Positions 1-7,935 of a DNA stretch of 9,156 nucleotides are shown one piece after another; position 1 is the first letter of the stretch; the number at the start of each line of letters is the position of its first letter. The stretch lies in the NCBI GenBank assembly GCA_964645705.1, contig CAZYAB010000012.1, positions 1-9,156 on the forward strand, read 5' to 3'. This stretch comes from CAXGTL01 sp964645705. Its GTDB lineage: Archaea; Nanobdellota; Nanobdellia; Woesearchaeales; CAXGTL01. The translations under genes were made by a program, and so were the position numbers. The notes under the pieces were generated by a model that saw nothing but the letters and a program-made list of their open reading frames with translations, was not told where the DNA came from and did no database searches.

Positions 1-1
1 C

Positions 2-601
2 AAACTTTCTAAAGAACTAACAATTGCGACAAGTGTTCAGTTTATTGATTCTGTTGATGGAATTAAATCACAATTGGAATCTAGTGGGATCAAAGTTAAG
101 TTGGTGAAAGGTAAACATTCTAAATATGATGGACAGATTTTAGGTTGTGATGTTGGTGATTGTTCTAGTGATTTTCTTTACATTGGTGATGGTTTGTTTC
201 ATGCAAAAGCTTTGTTATTAAAAGGTGCTTCTAAGGTTTTTTCTTATAACCCATTTACAAAAAAGTTAAGTGAAATTGGCAAGAATGAAATTAAAAAGAT
301 TAGGGGTAAGGTAAAAGGCGGTTTGTTAAAGTTTAAGACAAGTAAAAATATTGGTGTTATTATTACAAAAAAGCTTGGACAGAATAGGATGCAGGATGCA
401 CTGAAGTTCAAGACAAAGTGGGAAAACAATTCTACAGAGAAGAAAAATGTATTTCTGTTTTTGTGTGATACTCTTGATTTTTCAGAACTTGAGAACTTTC
501 CATTCATAGAATGCTGGGTAAACACAATGTGCCCAAGAATAGGTTATGATGATTCTATAAGGTTAGAGAAATGTATTGTTAATATTGATGACATCATCTA
601 G
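2..601 (+). CDS. dph2: Diphthamide synthase Dph2, 3' part (gene enters from upstream)
   Basis: This is the C-terminal 199 residues of 2-(3-amino-3-carboxypropyl)histidine synthase, which transfers the aminocarboxypropyl group of S-adenosylmethionine to a histidine of elongation factor aEF2, the first step of diphthamide synthesis. The frame is open from base 2, and homology extends upstream of a TTG at 74, so that TTG is internal and not the start. Family signatures are TSVQFID near visible residues 10-16, KYDGQILGCD at 41-50, FLYIGDGLFHAKAL at 58-71, and FIECWVNTMCPRIGYDD at 168-184. Cys49 and Cys177 of the visible part match the second and third ligands of the [4Fe-4S] cluster in archaeal Dph2. 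The first should lie outside the window. The end overlaps the stop of the convergent gene by 8 bases, and a T6 run at 612-617 may terminate the transcript. Confidence 0.93.
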   Translation, partial: KLSKELTIATSVQFIDSVDGIKSQLESSGIKVKLVKGKHSKYDGQILGCDVGDCSSDFLYIGDGLFHAKALLLKGASKVFSYNPFTKKLSEIGKNEIKKIRGKVKGGLLKFKTSKNIGVIITKKLGQNRMQDALKFKTKWENNSTEKKNVFLFLCDTLDFSELENFPFIECWVNTMCPRIGYDDSIRLEKCIVNIDDII

Positions 602-1295
602 GTTGCCATGGTTTTTTATCATAATGACCAGATTCAATTCTGTCTTTATAATTAGGATCTGATTCTAATGCAAACATGTCTTTTTCTAGATAAGGGAAAT
701 CTTGTTCATTTATATTATCTAGGGTTTCAAAGATTGCATACACATCTTCTCCAAAAGTTATTAATTCTTTTTTAGAAATATTAATACCATCCTTACCACC
801 CCTGCTGTAAACTCTAAAAGGATGATATTTACTCATATGACTACAGTATTTTTTTTTACCATGAAACAAAGCAAGATCTTTCATCTTCATTACTCTGGCA
901 AAGTTGATATGTCCTGCATTTGCACCTAAACCAGTTATTGCACATATAAAAGATTCAAGCAAGTTTTGAGGATTGTCAATTGTTAAAATTTTATCACCTG
1001 CTTGTTGAAATGGATTCCTTGTATCATATTCTCCTTCAGGCAGTTGAAAATAATTATTTTCATAAAGAAGTTCCCATATCTGGATCTCATATGCAATAGG
1101 ATTAAGAAGATTCATCTGTGCATTAGATAATTTTTTGTCCAGTTTATTGCGAAAACCTAATAATAATCCTCTGTTCTTTGGATGAAGATAGAAAAATAAT
1201 TTGTTTTCCTTACATAACAATTTTTCTAGAACAGCTTTATTATGTTCATCTGGAAAACCAGGATCAAAACGATCTTCTAATGTAATAATTGTCAT
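594..1295 (-). CDS. Unrecognised 233-residue soluble protein
   Basis: I do not recognise a family. The ATG-started protein has no signal peptide or membrane segment, and is mixed alpha/beta in character. It is notable for aromatic and histidine-rich stretches: FFYLHPKNRGLLLGFRN at 34-50, GLGANAGHINFARV at 122-135, and LALFHGKKKYCSHMSKYHPF at 141-160. The tail (211-233) is polar and ends in KKPWQPR. Only three cysteines are present (28, 117, 151), with no paired CxxC motif. The gene is monocistronic by layout: convergent and overlapping by 8 bases with dph2, and divergent from the C1A protease. Its own palindromic TATA element lies 27 bases upstream, which predicts a leaderless mRNA. Base composition resembles the neighbours, so nothing suggests recent transfer. 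Its reality is supported by length, ATG start and promoter position. Function is unknown. Confidence 0.8.
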   Translation of the reverse strand: MTIITLEDRFDPGFPDEHNKAVLEKLLCKENKLFFYLHPKNRGLLLGFRNKLDKKLSNAQMNLLNPIAYEIQIWELLYENNYFQLPEGEYDTRNPFQQAGDKILTIDNPQNLLESFICAITGLGANAGHINFARVMKMKDLALFHGKKKYCSHMSKYHPFRVYSRGGKDGINISKKELITFGEDVYAIFETLDNINEQDFPYLEKDMFALESDPNYKDRIESGHYDKKPWQPR

Positions 1296-1315
1296 AATTT
1301 TATAGATATATTCTG

Positions 1316-1327
1316 CCTTTATAAAGG
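1316..1327 (-). promoter_or_regulatory. TATA box of the 233-residue gene (palindromic CCTTTATAAAGG)
   Basis: On the minus strand CCTTTATAAAGG is preceded by an A-rich BRE-like stretch (AAACAAA). The centre of TTTATAAA (1318-1325) is 26.5 bases from the ATG at 1295, which is the usual archaeal TATA-to-start-site distance, so the mRNA should begin at or next to the start codon. The 12-mer is a perfect palindrome, so it could in principle assemble transcription either way, but the plus strand has its own box at 1369. Confidence 0.65.
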
Positions 1328-1368
1328 TTTGTTTTTTTACTACTTTTAAAAGGTTAAAGATGATAAGA

Positions 1369-1376
1369 TTTATAAA
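1369..1376 (+). promoter_or_regulatory. TATA box of the C1A protease gene
   Basis: TTTATAAA follows an A/G-rich stretch (AAAGATGATAAGA). The expected start site about 27 bases downstream is near 1399, giving a leader of roughly 27 bases that holds the ribosome site at 1410-1419. A second AT-rich TATATA at 1391-1396 is a weaker alternative. Confidence 0.55.
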
Positions 1377-1409
1377 TATTAAAATTTCCCTATATAGAAT
1401 ACAAATATT

Positions 1410-1419
1410 AGGGGGATGA
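1410..1419 (+). promoter_or_regulatory. Ribosome binding site of the C1A protease gene
   Basis: AGGGGGATGA ends 7 bases before the ATG at 1427. It is an imperfect match to the archaeal AGGAGGTGAT Shine-Dalgarno sequence and fixes the start choice. Several neighbouring genes look leaderless and have no such site. Confidence 0.55.
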
Positions 1420-1426
1420 CTATAAA

Positions 1427-3517
<2,091 letters not shown>

Positions 3518-3545
3518 AATTGTTTTTTATTTATTTTCATTTCAA
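3518..3545 (+). terminator. T-rich terminator after the C1A protease
   Basis: Immediately after the TAA the sequence is dominated by T runs (TTGTTTTTTATTTATTTTC), as in archaeal intrinsic termination, which needs oligo-T rather than a hairpin. The next promoter starts at 3551. Confidence 0.5.
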
Positions 3546-3550
3546 TTAAG

Positions 3551-3558
3551 TTTATATA
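3551..3558 (+). promoter_or_regulatory. TATA box of the U32 gene
   Basis: TTTATATA, centred 27.5 bases before the ATG at 3582. No Shine-Dalgarno sequence precedes the ATG, so a leaderless mRNA is expected. Confidence 0.6.
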
Positions 3559-3581
3559 TTCTATTTATTACTAAATAAAAA

Positions 3582-4799
3582 ATGAAACCAGAACTACTCG
3601 CACCAGCAGGATCATGGGAAAGTTTAAGAGCAGCAATTCAAGCAGGAGCAGATGCTGTTTATTTTGGAATCAAAGTTCTGAACATGAGAGCCAATGCTAA
3701 AAATTTTGAAGAAACAGAATTAAGCAAAGTTGTGAAAGAATGTCATAAGAATAAAGTCAAAGCTTATTTAACATTGAACACAATTGTTTATGAAAATGAA
3801 TTAGAAAAATTAAAAAGGGTTCTTGAAAAAGCAAAATTAGCTGAAGTTGACGCTATTATTTGTTGGGATCATTCTGTGATAAAGATTTGTAATGAATTAG
3901 GTTTAACAGTCCATCTAAGTACACAAGCAAGTATCAGTAATAGTGAAGCTGCTTTGTTCTACAAAAGTTTAGGTGTAAGTAGAATTATTCTTGCAAGAGA
4001 ATGTTCATTGGAACAGATAAAGGAAATAAATAGTAAAATTAAAACAGATAATCAAAATATTGAAATAGAATGTTTTATACATGGTGCAATGTGTGTTGCT
4101 GTGTCTGGTCGTTGTTTGACTTCACAGTTCTTGTTTAATAAGTCTGCTAATCGTGGGCAGTGTTTACAGCCTTGTCGTAGACAGTATAAAGTAAAGGATA
4201 TTGAAACTGGTGATGAACTTTATTTGAATAATAATTATGTTATGTCGCCTAAAGATCTTTGCACAATTCCAATAATTGATAAACTTATAGATGCCAAGAT
4301 TGATTGTTTTAAAATTGAGGGTAGGAACAGAGCACCAGAATATGTCAAGACTGTTGTTTCTGTTTACAGACAAGCTATTGATGCTTGTTTTGAAGGTAAT
4401 TTTACTAAGCAACTAAAAGATAAGTTGTTAAAAAAATTAGAGACTGTATATAATAGAAAATTTCATACTGGTTTTTACTTAGGCACTCCAACTAATGATG
4501 ATTTTACTGATCTTTATGGAAGTGCTTCTAAGGTTCAGAAAATTTATATTGGCTTTGTAAAGAATTATTATAAAAATGTTAGTGTCGGTGAAGTCAAGAT
4601 AGAAACAAATGAAATCAAAGTTGGTGACAAGTTAATGATTACTGGCAAGAGCACAGGAGTTTTAGAATTTGTTAATGTTTCTATGGAGATCAATGGTAAA
4701 AAAGTAAAAACAGGTAAAAAAGGAGACAGAATAGGCATAAAAATAGATAAGATTGTAAGACCAAATGACAAGGTCTTTGTCATGAAAACATTTAAATAA
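3582..4799 (+). CDS. U32-family Fe-S protein, TrhP/YegQ-like
   Basis: This belongs to peptidase family U32. Bacterial members studied so far act as O2-independent hydroxylases of RNA or ubiquinone precursors (TrhP/YegQ on tRNA U34, RlhA on 23S rRNA, UbiU/UbiV) rather than proteases. The 405 residues start with the typical ELLAPAGSWESLRAAIQAGADAVYFG (4-29). HLSTQASISN is at 111-120, and the signature EIECFIHGAMCVAVSGRC is at 161-178. Cys171, Cys178 and Cys194, plus either Cys198 or Cys227 (in MSPKDLC), fit the four-cysteine [4Fe-4S] arrangement of the family. FKIEGRNRAPEYV at 243-255 and NRKFHTGFYLG at 291-301 are further U32 motifs. The last 85 residues form a small beta-rich domain. Length fits TrhP-like members, not the longer RlhA type. 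Inference: tRNA modification. The substrate cannot be read from sequence. Confidence 0.88.
   Translation: MKPELLAPAGSWESLRAAIQAGADAVYFGIKVLNMRANAKNFEETELSKVVKECHKNKVKAYLTLNTIVYENELEKLKRVLEKAKLAEVDAIICWDHSVIKICNELGLTVHLSTQASISNSEAALFYKSLGVSRIILARECSLEQIKEINSKIKTDNQNIEIECFIHGAMCVAVSGRCLTSQFLFNKSANRGQCLQPCRRQYKVKDIETGDELYLNNNYVMSPKDLCTIPIIDKLIDAKIDCFKIEGRNRAPEYVKTVVSVYRQAIDACFEGNFTKQLKDKLLKKLETVYNRKFHTGFYLGTPTNDDFTDLYGSASKVQKIYIGFVKNYYKNVSVGEVKIETNEIKVGDKLMITGKSTGVLEFVNVSMEINGKKVKTGKKGDRIGIKIDKIVRPNDKVFVMKTFK
4791..4798 (+). promoter_or_regulatory. TATA box of the DUF2238-like gene, inside the end of the U32 gene
   Basis: TTTAAATA is centred 26.5 bases before the ATG at 4821 and overlaps the last codons and stop of the U32 gene. 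The spacing predicts a leaderless mRNA independent of U32 readthrough, although only 21 bases separate the two genes, so cotranscription is also possible. Confidence 0.45.
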
Positions 4800-4820
4800 A
4801 ATAAACATATAATATAATAA

Positions 4821-5417
4821 ATGACAAAACTCAATAATAAAAATAAGTTTATTTTATGTGTTCTAATAATCTACATAATCTGGACAATAATAACATTAAT
4901 TACAAAAGATTATGAATTAATATTTGACAAATCTTTGACAGTAGGAATAATTCTTCTGGTTTATTTTCTTCACAAAAAACATAAGTTTTCATGGTTTGCA
5001 TTGATAATAAATGCAATTGGAGCAACATTGCATCATATAAAACTCTATGGAAACTTCTATTTTGGAATTGGATTTGATAAATGGATGCATTTGATTGTTC
5101 CTTTTGCATTGTGTTTTATGGTATATAGAATAATTGATAATTTAGTGGAAAAGAAGAATAAAAGAAAAATAACAACAATAATAACATTAACAATATTAAT
5201 AGTGTTTGGTTTAGCATGTTTAGTTGAAATAATTGAATTCATTGGTTATTCTGTATTAGGACAAGGTGAAGGCCATGGATTATTATTATATGGAGAAGCG
5301 GATTATGGTGAATATTTTAATACATCATGGGACATTGTTTGTAATTTGATGGGAGCAATAGTAGGTACTATTACTGCTGCAGTAATAAAAAAGTCTCAGT
5401 TCTCGACGATAAAATAA
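4821..5417 (+). CDS. DUF2238/YjdF-like integral membrane protein
   Basis: A 198-residue protein with about six membrane helices (near 9-27, 37-51, 57-73, 88-104, 117-142 and 171-190) and short basic loops (HKKHK at 51-55, EKKNKRK at 110-116). The conserved polar positions are those I associate with the DUF2238/YjdF family: GFDKWMH (Asp86, His90) at the start of helix 4, EIIEF (Glu136, Glu139) at the end of helix 5, an acidic loop with GEADYGEYFNTS (158-169), and WDIVCNLMGAIVG (Asp171, Asn175) in the last helix. These acidic and histidine residues could line a metal or active site within the membrane (inference). No biochemical role is established that I can cite. It starts 21 bases after the U32 gene and ends just before the strong promoter of the basic protein. 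There is no signal peptide beyond helix 1. Confidence 0.75.
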   Translation: MTKLNNKNKFILCVLIIYIIWTIITLITKDYELIFDKSLTVGIILLVYFLHKKHKFSWFALIINAIGATLHHIKLYGNFYFGIGFDKWMHLIVPFALCFMVYRIIDNLVEKKNKRKITTIITLTILIVFGLACLVEIIEFIGYSVLGQGEGHGLLLYGEADYGEYFNTSWDIVCNLMGAIVGTITAAVIKKSQFSTIK

Positions 5418-5432
5418 CGAAACCTTTATATA
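5418..5432 (+). promoter_or_regulatory. Strong BRE/TATA promoter of the basic-tail protein
   Basis: CGAAACC (BRE-like, 5418-5424) is followed directly by TTTATATA (5425-5432). AAACCTTTATATA is also shared with the operon promoter at 8773-8787 (minus), suggesting the strong consensus of this genome. The start site is expected near 5452-5456, giving a leader of about 70 bases. Confidence 0.65.
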
Positions 5433-5452
5433 CTAGTTTAAAATAAATAAAC

Positions 5453-5518
5453 ATGTGGGGGGAAAGTCTACAAATTGACTTAATGACCCGTATCTTTACT
5501 ATAAAAAATAGGAGGTAG
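5453..5518 (+). CDS. Possible 21-codon leader peptide (upstream ORF)
   Basis: An ATG at 5453 opens a 21-residue frame beginning MWGESLQIDL and ending KNRR. Its TAG stop (5516-5518) overlaps the ribosome site of the next gene, 6 bases before that ATG. The ATG lies 24.5 bases from the TATA centre, 2-3 bases short of the spacing at the leaderless genes here, so the transcript may start at or just inside it. A weak hairpin (AAGTC 5464-5468 with GACTT 5477-5481, plus GGG 5460-5462 with CCC 5487-5489) lies within the frame. Translation is speculative. Confidence 0.25.
   Translation: MWGESLQIDLMTRIFTIKNRR
5510..5516 (+). promoter_or_regulatory. Strong Shine-Dalgarno site of the basic-tail protein
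   Basis: AGGAGGT ends 8 bases before the ATG at 5525, the best match to the archaeal consensus in the window. Together with the promoter it suggests high expression. Confidence 0.75.
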
Positions 5519-5524
5519 GGTAAT

Positions 5525-5710
5525 ATGGCACAAAAAGTAGCAAAAGTTGGAATTAAAAAGGAATCCGGTTGGCTTTACTTCGTTGACAAGAAAGGTGACA
5601 TCTCCAGAGCAAAAATGGCTCGAGGAGGCAAAAAGAAAAAGAAGAAGAAAAAGAGAAAAGTTAAAAGAAAAGCTAAAAAGAAAAAGAAAAAAAGAAGAAG
5701 AAGAAGATAA
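5525..5710 (+). CDS. Small extremely basic protein with a 26-residue Lys/Arg tail
   Basis: The 61-residue protein has two parts. Residues 1-35 form a compact segment, with KVGIKKESGWLYFVDKKGD followed by ISRAKMARGG, probably a few beta strands. Residues 36-61 are 24 Lys/Arg out of 26, ending in five Arg and interrupted only by Val46 and Ala50. There is no signal peptide, membrane helix or cysteine. The tail would be disordered and bind nucleic acid strongly, as basic tails of histones, histone-H1-like proteins and some ribosomal proteins do, so a chromatin, RNA or ribosome-associated role is plausible. This is inference, and I do not recognise a named family. A strong promoter, a leader of about 70 bases and a near-consensus ribosome site imply abundance. 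The purine-rich tail codons include long A runs prone to slippage. A T-rich terminator follows. Confidence 0.85.
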   Translation: MAQKVAKVGIKKESGWLYFVDKKGDISRAKMARGGKKKKKKKKRKVKRKAKKKKKKRRRRR

Positions 5711-5740
5711 ACTTTTCTAATTTTTTATTTTTTTTATTTT
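5711..5740 (+). terminator. T-rich terminator after the basic-tail protein
   Basis: After the TAA come successive T runs (T4, T6, T9, T4) with almost no other bases, a typical archaeal oligo-T terminator. It ends against the stop codon of the convergent sppA gene. Confidence 0.65.
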
Positions 5741-6716
5741 AACTCATTATTTTTAAATTATTAAATTGATTTTCTATACTAAACATTTCTCTCCCAATAC
5801 CTCTGCCCACATAAAATAATTTTTGGTTCATTGATTCTGAGAACATGCCTAAGAAAGAAGTTTTCTTTTTATACTCTTTAAAATTAACAGTATCAACATC
5901 AAAATCTTTTTTTATTATTTCTTCTAAAGTTATTTTGTCTCCTAATTCGTCAACAAGACCAAGTTCTTTTGCTTGTAAACCAATGTAAAACATTGCTGTC
6001 TTAAGTTCTTTGATATGATCTTTATTAGTTATGCCTCTGTTATTGATCACATCATTAAAATAAAAGTCTCGAACATCTTTTAGTTGTTGTTCTAACATTT
6101 GTTTTTCTTTTGATGTCAATGTTCTAAATGGATCACCAACATCTTTGTGCTCTCCTGCTACTAACCTTTGATAAGTTACATTATACTTATCTAATAAACC
6201 AGAAAATTCCATGTAAGAGGCTAATGCTCCTATATTTCCAACTATTGAAAACTCATTTGCAATTATTTTTTTGTCTACTGCGCTTGCAATCCAGTAAGCT
6301 GCTGATGCGCCGACTTCTCTTATTAATGCGTATTTTGGTTTTTTACTTCTTTTGATTGCTTTTACAACTTCATTAGAAGCCACAGAACTTCCGCCTGGTG
6401 AATTAATCATAAAAACAATTGCTTTTATTTTTTCATCGTCTTCAGCCTGTTCAATGAATTTTATTATTTCATCAGAAGATATAGTGGCTTGGCCAAATAA
6501 TGAACCAGCATCAACAGTTAAAATAACTCCTTCAACAGGTATGACAGCAACATTTGCTCCTGATAAAGAAATAGAATCATCTCTACCCATAAAAGAAATA
6601 AAAACACCTGCAAAAACAAAGAATAAGAATATCACAGCAATCACTGAAATAATAAATAATGTAAGCTTACTTGGTTTACTAGGTGCTTTAGACCTCTTTT
6701 TTTTAACCCCCTTCAT
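5739..6716 (-). CDS. sppA: Membrane-anchored signal peptide peptidase SppA (S49)
   Basis: A Ser/Lys-dyad protease that cuts remnant signal peptides and other segments at the outer face of the membrane. The 325 residues begin with a basic cytoplasmic stretch (KKKRSKAPSKPSK) and one membrane helix (18-43), then the S49 protease domain: NVAVIPVEGVI (55-65), VFMINSPGGSSVASNEVV (101-118, the SPGG substrate/oxyanion loop), Ser138 in REVGASAAYWIAS as nucleophile, and Lys191 in AGEHKDVGDPFRTLT as general base. The Ser-Lys distance of 53 matches the 52 of characterised Bacillus and Thermococcus enzymes. The nucleophile motif reads SAAYW where most relatives have SGGYY, a small departure. GLQAKELGLVDELGD (246-260) is the usual C-terminal signature. 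Length is normal for archaeal SppA. The gene is convergent with the basic-tail gene and divergent from aIF1A. Confidence 0.92.
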   Translation of the reverse strand: MKGVKKKRSKAPSKPSKLTLFIISVIAVIFLFFVFAGVFISFMGRDDSISLSGANVAVIPVEGVILTVDAGSLFGQATISSDEIIKFIEQAEDDEKIKAIVFMINSPGGSSVASNEVVKAIKRSKKPKYALIREVGASAAYWIASAVDKKIIANEFSIVGNIGALASYMEFSGLLDKYNVTYQRLVAGEHKDVGDPFRTLTSKEKQMLEQQLKDVRDFYFNDVINNRGITNKDHIKELKTAMFYIGLQAKELGLVDELGDKITLEEIIKKDFDVDTVNFKEYKKKTSFLGMFSESMNQKLFYVGRGIGREMFSIENQFNNLKIMS

Positions 6717-6740
6717 ATAATGTTTATTTGGCAGTTATCA

Positions 6741-6748
6741 TATATAAA
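6741..6748 (-). promoter_or_regulatory. TATA box of sppA
   Basis: TTTATATA on the minus strand, centred 28.5 bases from the sppA ATG at 6716. There is no ribosome site in the 30 bases before the ATG, so the mRNA is probably leaderless or nearly so. Together with the aIF1A box it forms a compact divergent promoter in 87 bases. Confidence 0.55.
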
Positions 6749-6772
6749 CTTTACTCAATTAACACCAAAAAC

Positions 6773-6780
6773 TATATAAA
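6773..6780 (+). promoter_or_regulatory. TATA box of the aIF1A gene
   Basis: TATATAAA is centred 27.5 bases before the ATG at 6804 and preceded by an A-rich BRE-like stretch (ACACCAAAAAC). No Shine-Dalgarno sequence follows, so a leaderless mRNA is predicted. Confidence 0.6.
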
Positions 6781-6803
6781 CAAAACATTTTTTTACTATA
6801 TTT

Positions 6804-7151
6804 ATGCCTGGAATAAAGAAAAGGGAACTTGAAGAACAAAGACAAAAAGAATTAGAGATAAGAAGAACAAGAATGCCGCGCGGCAGAGAAGTAATTGGCA
6901 TTGTTGAACAAAGATTAGGCGGTTCTAGAATGCATGTTAGATGTCTTGATGGTAAAACAAGAGTGTGCAGGATTCCTGGAAGGCTTAAAAGAAGATTGTG
7001 GGTTAGAGAAGGTAATTTTGTAATAGTTGAACCATGGGAACTTGGCGGAGATACAAAAGGCGACATTATCTATAAGTACAGGCCAACACAAGTAGAATTC
7101 TTAAAACAAAAAGGTCATTTAAAAAAGTTAGAAGAAGCTGATGAATTTTAA
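6804..7151 (+). CDS. eif1A: Translation initiation factor aIF1A
   Basis: Archaeal orthologue of eIF1A and bacterial IF1. It binds the A site of the small ribosomal subunit during initiation. The 115 residues comprise a charged N-terminal extension (1-25, KKRELEEQRQKELEIRRTRM), then the S1-type OB fold: GREVIGIVEQRLGGSRMHVRC (27-47), LDGKTRVCRIPGRLKRRLWVREGNFVIVEPWEL (48-80), and GDTKGDIIYKYRPTQVEFLKQKG (82-104). These are the diagnostic segments of the family, and the length is typical. It is expressed from its own probably leaderless promoter, divergent from sppA. Its TAA shares the four bases TTAA with the stop of the convergent lspA, and a T7 run inside the lspA 3' end (7157-7163) may terminate its transcript. 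Confidence 0.96.
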   Translation: MPGIKKRELEEQRQKELEIRRTRMPRGREVIGIVEQRLGGSRMHVRCLDGKTRVCRIPGRLKRRLWVREGNFVIVEPWELGGDTKGDIIYKYRPTQVEFLKQKGHLKKLEEADEF

Positions 7152-7624
7152 TTATCTTTTTTTAAAAAATAAATAGCAAGCATAATTGCACCTATGGTTA
7201 TACATGCATCTGCAATATTAAACACAGGCCAAATGCTTACTTTAATAAAATCTGTAATTGTTCCATAAACAACCCTGTCAATCAAATTACCAAATGCACC
7301 ACCAAGTATCATGCCTAAGCTAAGTGCTACTTTTTTTTGTCTAACATATCTTAAATAAAAAATAATAACACAAATTATCAAAACATTTACAATTATCATT
7401 ACCCATTGAAGATTCTTTAACATGCCGAATGCTATTCCTGTGTTTTGCACGTACGCCAATTCTAAAACTTTAGGTATTAGTGTTTTTGACTGGCCCAATC
7501 CTAAGCTAGATCTTACTAAGAATTTAGTTAATTGGTCTAATAATATGATTGATAAAACAATAGACAAAATTAATTTAAGATGATTAATACCTTTCTCTTT
7601 GTTCTTCGAGTGCAATTTCTTCAA
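7148..7624 (-). CDS. lspA: Lipoprotein signal peptidase LspA (signal peptidase II)
   Basis: Aspartic membrane protease that removes signal peptides of lipid-modified prolipoproteins. From the TTG at 7624 it has 158 residues and four helices (about 17-33, 71-91, 101-116 and 135-152). Family boxes: LLDQLTKFLV (Asp30), YVQNTGIAFG (58-67, with Asn61), GGAFGNLIDRV (catalytic Asp116), and WPVFNIADACITIG (catalytic Asp139). All key residues are present. Start choice: a TTG at 7633 gives three extra residues, but the AGGAGG at 7635-7640 lies only 1 base from it and 10 bases from the TTG at 7624, which I prefer. The gene overlaps the coiled-coil gene by about 40 bases and is last in the operon, so translational coupling is likely. 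Bacterial-type LspA is uncommon in well-studied archaea. Confidence 0.92.
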   Translation of the reverse strand: MKKLHSKNKEKGINHLKLILSIVLSIILLDQLTKFLVRSSLGLGQSKTLIPKVLELAYVQNTGIAFGMLKNLQWVMIIVNVLIICVIIFYLRYVRQKKVALSLGMILGGAFGNLIDRVVYGTITDFIKVSIWPVFNIADACITIGAIMLAIYFLKKDN

Positions 7625-7931
7625 TCCTTTCAAGCCTCCTGTTCATGTTTTCAACCATTGCTTTTATTGCGTCTAGTTTTGCTAATATCAATTCTTCGTT
7701 TTTATTACCTTTGTTAGCAAAGTTCGGCATTGATTTTTCTCTTATTGAAAAGTCTTTACTTCTGTGTGCGCTTGGAAAACCAGTATCTCTTGGCGCATCA
7801 TGCATTGGGCTATCAAATGAAGGTTTTGGTATAAACTTATCATCAACACCAGGAATAGGTTTTTTTATATCATCATCTATTGAATAATCCTCTTCTTCTT
7901 TTTTCCAGAACTTTAATTTATCAAACGCCAT
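7584..7931 (-). CDS. Small protein with disordered middle and C-terminal coiled coil
   Basis: The 115-residue protein is of unrecognised family. Its N terminus is MAFDKLKFWKKEEED, a short amphipathic or basic-acidic segment that might touch a membrane. Residues 15-75 are rich in Pro, Asp and Ser (PIPGVDDKFIPKPSFDSPM) and probably disordered. Residues 78-112 form a clear heptad-type helix (EELILAKLDAIKAMVENMNRRLERIEEIALEEQ), predicting coiled-coil dimerisation. There is no signal peptide or transmembrane helix. It begins 4 bases after the stop of the two-helix membrane protein and overlaps lspA, with an AGGAGG ribosome site (7941-7946) inside the end of the upstream gene. This arrangement suggests the three products work together, perhaps with this protein as a cytoplasmic partner of the membrane protein (inference). 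Confidence 0.82.
   Translation of the reverse strand: MAFDKLKFWKKEEEDYSIDDDIKKPIPGVDDKFIPKPSFDSPMHDAPRDTGFPSAHRSKDFSIREKSMPNFANKGNKNEELILAKLDAIKAMVENMNRRLERIEEIALEEQRERY
7635..7640 (-). promoter_or_regulatory. Ribosome binding site of lspA inside the upstream gene
   Basis: AGGAGG on the minus strand doubles as the Arg-Arg codons (residues 98-99) of the coiled-coil protein. Its spacing of 10 bases to the TTG at 7624, against 1 base to the TTG at 7633, decides the start. Confidence 0.6.
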
Positions 7932-7935
7932 TTAT

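Noticed and set aside
74..601. Start of dph2 at TTG 74
   Set aside because: The frame is open to the window edge and Dph2 homology (TIATSVQFID) precedes the TTG, so the gene is simply truncated by the window.
4492..4515. C/D-box-like ATGATGA followed by CTGA
   Set aside because: The spacing is only 4 bases, no second C'/D pair is present, and it sits inside conserved U32 coding sequence.
4765..4783. Inverted repeat ATGACAA / TTGTCAT
   Set aside because: A 7-bp stem within the U32 coding end. It has no T run and is likely a chance result of codons in an AT-rich gene.
4568..4834. 88-residue minus-strand ORF across the U32 end
   Set aside because: It is an antisense shadow. U32 coding and the promoter of the next gene explain the region.
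6352..6720. 122-residue plus-strand ORF opposite sppA
   Set aside because: It is an antisense shadow of sppA codons. The sppA frame contains all S49 motifs.
6755..7066. 103-residue minus-strand ORF opposite aIF1A
   Set aside because: It is an antisense shadow of a highly conserved gene, and its sequence resembles no protein.
7645..7887. 80-residue plus-strand ORF opposite the coiled-coil gene
   Set aside because: It is an antisense shadow. The minus-strand operon with ribosome sites accounts for it.
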